Below are positions 59,863 to 64,000 of a stretch of DNA of 64,000 nt, in pieces. The first letter of the stretch is position 1; each line of letters begins with the position of its first letter. The position numbers and the translations under genes are program-made. Origin of the DNA: Geminicoccus roseus DSM 18922 (GTDB lineage: Bacteria > Pseudomonadota > Alphaproteobacteria > Geminicoccales > Geminicoccaceae); the NCBI RefSeq assembly GCF_000427665.1, contig NZ_KE386572.1:558001-622000 (forward strand), read 5' to 3'. The notes below the pieces were generated by a model that saw nothing but the letters and a program-made list of their open reading frames with translations, was not told the origin of the DNA and did no database searches.

Positions 59863-60996
59863 ATGACCACCCCACCTCGGATCCGGGACGTCCGGATCCA
59901 TCTGGTTCGCGCGCCCCTGGATGAGCCCATCATCGCGCCCTTCGGCCGGGTCGAGATGCGCCACAACCTGCTGGTCGCGGTCCATCTGGACGATGGCGCG
60001 GTGGGCCTGGGCGAAACGTGGGCGAACTTCCCGCCCTGGGGATGCGAGGAACGGGTGGCGATCCTGCGCCACGTGGTCCGTCCTGCCCTGCTGGGCGAGA
60101 GCCTGGACGACCCGGTCCGCCTCTACGACCGCCTGCTGGCCCGGATGCGTCCCCTGGCGAACCAAATGGGTGCGCCGGGCCCCTTCCATCAGGCTCTGGC
60201 TGGCGCCGACCTGGCGGTCTGGGACGCCCTTGCCCGCTCGCGCGGCCTGCCGCTGGCGGACCTGATCCGCGGCGGATCATCCCCGCGCCATGCGGAGGTC
60301 TATGCCACCAACCTGCCGATCCATCGGCCGGAGATGATCGAGCAGATGGCCAGGCTGGGCCATACCCGCTTCAAGGTGAAGCTGCCCCAGGACATGGAAG
60401 TGGCGAAGACAGGCTTCCCCGCCTGCCGGACCGTGGCAGGAAAGCGGGCGCTGATGACCGACGCCAGCCAGGGCTACGATGTCGAGCGTCTGACGGAACT
60501 ACTTCCGGTGCTCCAGGCTGCGGAGCTGACCTGGCTGGAGGAGCCTTTTCCGGTGGATGACACGGCCGCCTACCGGGCCTGGCGGAATTGCTCCGGCCGG
60601 CCGCCGCTGGCGATGGGCGAGAACAGCATCGGCCTCTCGGGCTTCCGGACGCTGATGGCGGAGATCTCTCCGGAGGTCGTGCAGCCCGACATCACCAAGA
60701 CCGGCGGGATCAGTGGCGGCCGCACGATCTGCGCGGAGGTAGCGGGTCCTGGCCAGATGGTCTGCCTGCACATGTATGGGGGGCCGGTGGGCCTGTATGC
60801 GAGCGCCCATCTGGCGGCGGCAATCGGCACGGTCGCGTGGGTGGAGATGGATTCGAAGCGCAACCCGCTGTTCGAGCAGCTGCTGCCCTCGCCCCCGCAG
60901 GTGGTCGAGGGGCGCCTTCATCTCGGCGAGGTTGCGGGGCTCGGGTTCGATGTGCCGGAACGTGTCCTGCTCGATTCCGATGTAACCGAGTCCTGA
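59863..60996 (+). CDS. Enolase-superfamily enzyme, mandelate racemase/sugar-acid dehydratase type (second copy)
   Basis: 377 aa from ATG 59863 (GAGGAG upstream). Barrel residues: KVK (K171, K173), D200 (MTDASQGYD), E226 (WLEEPFP), E253 (MGENS), D276 (QPDITKTGG) and H303 (CLHMYGG). The D276-H303 pair and KxK motif are those of mandelate-racemase-group acid-sugar dehydratases. Only distantly similar to the copy at 54170, so they are not a recent duplication and may act on different epimers. Last intact gene of the organosulfate region. Confidence 0.9.
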   Translation: MTTPPRIRDVRIHLVRAPLDEPIIAPFGRVEMRHNLLVAVHLDDGAVGLGETWANFPPWGCEERVAILRHVVRPALLGESLDDPVRLYDRLLARMRPLANQMGAPGPFHQALAGADLAVWDALARSRGLPLADLIRGGSSPRHAEVYATNLPIHRPEMIEQMARLGHTRFKVKLPQDMEVAKTGFPACRTVAGKRALMTDASQGYDVERLTELLPVLQAAELTWLEEPFPVDDTAAYRAWRNCSGRPPLAMGENSIGLSGFRTLMAEISPEVVQPDITKTGGISGGRTICAEVAGPGQMVCLHMYGGPVGLYASAHLAAAIGTVAWVEMDSKRNPLFEQLLPSPPQVVEGRLHLGEVAGLGFDVPERVLLDSDVTES

Positions 60997-61015
60997 GCAG
61001 TCGAACTGCTCTCGG
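60986..61015 (+). terminator. Hairpin at the end of the organosulfate operon
   Basis: GAGCAGT (60995-61001) pairs with ACTGCTC (61005-61011) around CGA; outer CCGAG/CTCGG can extend it. It overlaps the stop codon of the last gene and has no T run. Confidence 0.5.
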
Positions 61016-61054
61016 TCGAACGCAGCAAGGCCATGCCGTTTTCCGTCGCGGCCT

Positions 61055-61543
61055 GTGATTCATTCTCGATCCGCGGGACCGCTCGCACAGTCGGATGTGG
61101 ATGACATGGAGCGGATGATCGCCGGCAGCGTCACGGCAGTGATAGGCTTGTCCTACGTCGCCGCGCCGGCCTTCGCCGCGCGCGGACGCGGCACGATCAT
61201 CAACATCGCCTCCATCGCCGCGATCGCGCCGGAGCTTCTGAACGGCGCCTGCGGCGGGACCAAGACCCTCGCGTTGGCTTTCAGTCGGTCGCTGAAGAAG
61301 GACCTGGACGGCAACGGCGTCGACGTTCAGGCGGGCCCGCCGCCTTCGAACTTCTTGGCAGATCGGATGATGACGCCCGAGGTGCTGGCCGATCTGGAGG
61401 CGGGCAGGTTCGCGTCGATCCCTTCGCTGCAGGACGAAAGCCAGTGGAAGGCTGCATGCAAGGAGATCCTGCCAACCTGTCGTCACGTACGGCGAGGCCC
61501 CGCTGCGCGATGGCTTAGAGTCGAGGGCATGGGCGGCGCATGA
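61055..61543 (+). pseudogene. Decayed short-chain dehydrogenase (SDR) gene
   Basis: The reading frame matches only the middle and end of an SDR. The Rossmann N-terminus with GxxxGxG is missing. ARGRGTIINIASIAAIAPELLNGACGGTKTLALAFSRSLKKDL corresponds to the strand with the catalytic Ser and the YxxxK helix, but Tyr is replaced by Cys (CGGTK). The following VQAVLPG region is altered to VQAGPPP, with residues missing after it, and the tail (IPSLQDESQWKAA) is recognisable. The last codons are unrelated. No start with a ribosome site is seen. Confidence 0.72.
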
Positions 61544-61558
61544 TGCGCCGCCCTCCAA

Positions 61559-62269
61559 TCATGCGATGACACCGCCGCCATCGACCCGGACCACCGATCC
61601 GGTCGCGAAACCGGTGGTCATCAGATAGATCGCGGCATTGGCGATGTCGTCGGGCAATCCAACCCGCCCCACCGGAAGGTGCGACCCCACGCGGGCGAAC
61701 ATCTCAAGCCGGGCGTCATCTTCCATTCTGGACCACAACGGTGTGTCGATGAGCCCCGGCGAAATCGTGTTCACCCGAACCGGGGCCAGTTCCAGCGCAA
61801 GACCTCGTGCCAACGCTTCCAGGGCAGCGTTGATGGCGCCTTGAAGCACCGATCTGGACGAGGGGCGCTCGGCAAGGAAGCCCGAGACGAAGGTGAGACT
61901 GCCGCGCTCGGCAATCCTCGCCAATCGCGCGACCGTGTAGGCACCCCAGAACTTGCTGTCCATCGCCGCTCGGGCGTCCTCGGGCGCCAGCTTGCGAACC
62001 GGCCCCGTGGGTGTCTGCGCGGCCGAGATCAGGACATGATCGAACTCCACCTCAGCCTGGAAAATGCTGGCCACCCTGTCAGCATCGGCAGTGTCGACCT
62101 GGACTGCACGCACGTTGCCCAGGATGCCTGCGGCCTTTTCCAGCCGCTCAGCGCTGCGACCTGCGATGGTGACCTGTGCCCCCTCGGCCAACGCCGCGGC
62201 CGCCACGGCCTGCCCGATGCCCGAGCTTCCGCCCACCACCAGAACACGTTTGCCCGCCAGTTTGATCAT
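61559..62269 (-). CDS. SDR-family oxidoreductase lacking the usual Tyr/Lys
   Basis: 236 aa from ATG 62269. The NAD(P)-binding GGSSGIGQA is intact, and the C-terminus has VNTISPGLIDTPLW and ATGSVVRVDGGG. Where SDRs have S...YxxxK, this one reads FVSGFLAERPSSRSVLQGAINAALEAL: Tyr and Lys are absent, so it is an atypical, possibly non-catalytic or differently working SDR. First of three closely packed leftward genes counted from the left (SDR, ABM protein, quinone oxidoreductase). Confidence 0.85.
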   Translation of the reverse strand: MIKLAGKRVLVVGGSSGIGQAVAAAALAEGAQVTIAGRSAERLEKAAGILGNVRAVQVDTADADRVASIFQAEVEFDHVLISAAQTPTGPVRKLAPEDARAAMDSKFWGAYTVARLARIAERGSLTFVSGFLAERPSSRSVLQGAINAALEALARGLALELAPVRVNTISPGLIDTPLWSRMEDDARLEMFARVGSHLPVGRVGLPDDIANAAIYLMTTGFATGSVVRVDGGGVIA

Positions 62270-62278
62270 CACTACCCC

Positions 62279-62575
62279 TTAGGCCAGATGTTCCAGCCGC
62301 CGCAGATCGGGCGGCGAAGCCAGCAGATCATCGAAGCGCGCGGCAAGCGCGGTGAAAGGCGCGGCGCGGCCATGCGCCTCCAGCGCCGCCGCATCGCTCC
62401 ACGCTTCCAGCATCACGAAGCGTGCGGGGTCCTCTCGGTCGCGGTGAAGGTCATAGCGCAGGCAGCCGGGCTCGGCGCGGACGTCGCTCAAGATGCCGGT
62501 CAGCGCGGCCTCCAAGGCTGTTTCCTGTCCCAGTTTCGCGACCAGCGTCGCGACTAGATGGATGGTGCCCGACAT
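62279..62575 (-). CDS. ABM-domain protein (antibiotic biosynthesis monooxygenase / YgiN-like)
   Basis: 98 aa, one ferredoxin-like ABM domain: IHLVATLVAKLGQETALEAALTGILSDVRAEPGCLRYDLHRDREDPARFVMLEAWSDAAALEAH. YgiN-like members are quinol monooxygenases, which suits the adjacent quinone oxidoreductase-like gene. Overlaps that gene by one base and is followed nine bases later by the SDR gene. Confidence 0.88.
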   Translation of the reverse strand: MSGTIHLVATLVAKLGQETALEAALTGILSDVRAEPGCLRYDLHRDREDPARFVMLEAWSDAAALEAHGRAAPFTALAARFDDLLASPPDLRRLEHLA

Positions 62576-63588
62576 CAGAACCCCTCCAGCACGATCTTGC
62601 CTTTGGCGGTATTCGTTTCGATCAGGGCATGAGCCTTTTTCAGGGTTTCCGCGTTGATCGGCGACAGTGTCTCGGTCAGCGTCGTGCGAATGCGCCCGGC
62701 CTCGATCAGCGCGGCCACTTCATTCAGAAGTTTGCCCTGTTCGGCGATGTCGGGCGTGCCGAAGATCGCGCGCGTGAACATCAGCTCCCAGTGGATCGAA
62801 GCCGCCTTGCGCTTGAAACCGAGCACGTCCAGCGTTTCGGGGTCGTCGATCAACCCGAAGCGACCCTGCGGCGCGATCAGGGCCTGAATGCCCTTTACAT
62901 GCCGGTCGCTCTGGTTGGTGGAAAAGACGAAACCGGGCGCGCCGATAGCGAGCGCCTCGACCTGAGCGGCCAGATCGCCGTGGTGGTCGATGACGTGATG
63001 GGCGCCAAGTTCGCGCACCCAATCCTGCGTTTCCGGGCGCGAGGCGGTCGCGATCACGGTCAGGTCGGTCAGAGCGCGGACAAGCTGGATGGCGATCGAC
63101 CCGACGCCGCCCGCGCCGCCGATAATGAGAATGGCGTTGGCAGCTCCCGGAACGGCATGGCGGATGTTGAGCCGGTCGAACAGCATTTCCCATGCGGTGA
63201 TGGCAGTCAGCGGTAGGGCTGCCGCTTCGGCGTTCGACAGTGTCTTTGGCTTGCGACCGACGATCCGGGCATCGACCAGGTGGAACTGGCTGTTGGCACC
63301 GGGCCGGGTGATCGAGCCTGCATAGTAGACCTCGTCCCCAGCGGAGTAACCCTTTGCCTCCGGGCCGACTTCGACGACTCGGCCCACGGCGTCCCAGCCG
63401 AGCACCTTCCAGTCGCCTTCAGACGGTGAGGCGCTGCGTCGGACCTTGGTGTCGACCGGGTTGACCGAGATCGCCGCGACCTCGACCAGCAAATCATGTC
63501 CGGTGGCTGCGGGGCGCGGCAAGTCGATATCCTGCAGCGAGTCCGCGCGATCGATGGGGCCGGGGCTCTTGTAGCCGATGGCTTTCAT
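62575..63588 (-). CDS. Zinc-type alcohol dehydrogenase-like / quinone oxidoreductase
   Basis: 337 aa of the MDR superfamily. GroES-like part LVEVAAISVNPVDTKVRR, WDAVGRVVEVG; nucleotide site ILIIGGAGGVGSIAIQLVRAL. The catalytic-zinc Cys/His pattern of true alcohol dehydrogenases is absent, as in QOR/ZADH-like NADPH:quinone reductases. First gene of the leftward trio, divergent from hxlR, which probably represses it in response to quinones or electrophiles. Start ATG 63588, with GGAGGAAG upstream. Confidence 0.9.
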   Translation of the reverse strand: MKAIGYKSPGPIDRADSLQDIDLPRPAATGHDLLVEVAAISVNPVDTKVRRSASPSEGDWKVLGWDAVGRVVEVGPEAKGYSAGDEVYYAGSITRPGANSQFHLVDARIVGRKPKTLSNAEAAALPLTAITAWEMLFDRLNIRHAVPGAANAILIIGGAGGVGSIAIQLVRALTDLTVIATASRPETQDWVRELGAHHVIDHHGDLAAQVEALAIGAPGFVFSTNQSDRHVKGIQALIAPQGRFGLIDDPETLDVLGFKRKAASIHWELMFTRAIFGTPDIAEQGKLLNEVAALIEAGRIRTTLTETLSPINAETLKKAHALIETNTAKGKIVLEGF

Positions 63589-63670
63589 GGGCTTCCTCCG
63601 TTGTTCGATTGCGTCGGAGCGAACCTGGGCCTATGCTCAAATGTCAGCAATACGCACAACGAATGCATAT

Positions 63671-63688
63671 AGTATCTGAAAGGATACT
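63671..63688. promoter_or_regulatory. Candidate HxlR operator
   Basis: Perfect inverted repeat AGTATC-TGAAAG-GATACT, three bases before the hxlR ATG and overlapping TATAGT (63668-63673), a possible -10 box for hxlR. It suggests autorepression and shared control of the divergent oxidoreductase genes. Confidence 0.6.
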
Positions 63689-63691
63689 GTG

Positions 63692-64000
63692 ATGGCCAAG
63701 GCCCGTCACTCCCGGTTCGACTGTACGCCGGGCTGTTCGGTAGAGGCAGCGATCGGCCTGATCGACGGCAAGTGGAAATCAATCATTCTCTGGCATCTGC
63801 TGTCGGGCACGCTGCGCTTCAACCAGATCCGCCAGCATGTCGAAAATTGTACTCCGCGCATGCTGACCAACCAGTTGCGCGAGATGGAGGCAGACGGCCT
63901 GATCACGCGCAAGGTCTACGCCCAGGTGCCGCCCAAGGTGGAATATTCACTCTCGGATCTAGGCCGAACGATGGAGCCGATCCTGCGGGCCCTGAAGGAA
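63692..64000 (+). CDS. HxlR-family regulator (partial, C-terminus outside window)
   Basis: 103 codons visible. Winged helix of the HxlR type: CSVEAAIGLIDGKWKSIILWHLLSGTLRFNQIRQHVENCTPRMLTNQLREMEADGLITRKVYAQVPPKVEYSLSDLGRTMEPIL. The Cys near residue 11 corresponds to the redox-sensing Cys of YodB/QorR-like members, which fits control of the divergent quinone reductase-like gene. Start ATG 63692. Confidence 0.92.
   Translation, partial: MAKARHSRFDCTPGCSVEAAIGLIDGKWKSIILWHLLSGTLRFNQIRQHVENCTPRMLTNQLREMEADGLITRKVYAQVPPKVEYSLSDLGRTMEPILRALKE

Noticed and set aside
1-64000. CRISPR arrays, tRNA/rRNA genes, insertion sequences, att sites, prophage
   Set aside because: None seen: no regularly spaced repeats, no cloverleaf-like or rRNA sequence, no transposase or integrase motif, no terminal inverted repeats around the gene blocks.

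Overview
The window is a GC-rich (roughly two-thirds G+C), densely coded stretch of chromosome or large replicon. It reads as a free-living heterotrophic alphaproteobacterium, probably of the Rhodospirillales/Geminicoccales type: many ABC sugar importers, a DUF1127 gene next to a LysR regulator, GTG/TTG starts, ATGA gene overlaps and an attenuator with an apparently leaderless leader peptide. That placement is an inference; no rRNA or marker gene is present. No tRNA, rRNA, CRISPR array, intact transposase or phage gene was seen.

Layout. 1-3113 (-): ribose-type sugar ABC importer (ATPase and two permeases, running off the left edge). 3368-9950: AI-2E/PerM-family membrane protein, an exported SBP3-lytic transglycosylase fusion, a large secreted phytase-like/esterase-like protein and an M20 amidohydrolase (carbamoylase type). 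10010-11271: a Phe/Tyr-codon leader peptide, an attenuator and a DAHP synthase. 11364-16258: orphan NitT/TauT-type ATPase, a broken dinB, a DUF805 protein, enoyl-CoA hydratase, KDG-type sugar kinase, and a divergent DUF1127/LysR pair. 16425-17820: a lipoprotein and a MerR plus carboxymuconolactone decarboxylase-family operon with a textbook MerR promoter. 17924-26010 (-): a DeoR-controlled operon for a short polyol or ketose (binding protein, two permeases, two unequal ATPases, a small membrane protein, DhaK, DhaL). 26102-33662: a second DeoR gene divergent from an operon with a ribose-type importer, an M42/M20-like metallohydrolase, a PfkB kinase and a BtpA/SgcQ protein; its pathway is not recognised.

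34405-60996 is the most striking region: about 26 kb devoted to organosulfate, probably sulfated sugar or sugar acid, use. It holds four Cys-type sulfatases, one formylglycine-generating enzyme, two MalFG-type importers lacking an ATPase, a complete tripartite tricarboxylate (TctCBA) transporter, two enolase-superfamily (dehydratase-like) enzymes, a DUF4432 mutarotase-like protein, a PHP-domain protein, an unrecognised probable TIM-barrel protein, a methyltransferase and LysR, LacI and IclR regulators. None of the sulfatases, nor the maturase, has a signal peptide, so desulfation should take place in the cytoplasm after import. The dehydratase-like enzymes could then feed a 2-keto-3-deoxy sugar acid route; a KdgK-like kinase lies about 20 kb away.

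61055-64000: a decayed SDR gene, then an oxidoreductase block (SDR without the usual catalytic Tyr/Lys, ABM-domain protein, quinone oxidoreductase-like enzyme) divergent from an HxlR regulator that runs off the right edge. Several control sites are visible: the aro attenuator, a MerR dyad in a 19-bp spacer, a LacI operator overlapping a promoter, a pair of direct repeats 21 bp apart in front of the DeoR operon, an HxlR inverted repeat, and weaker LysR and IclR candidates.
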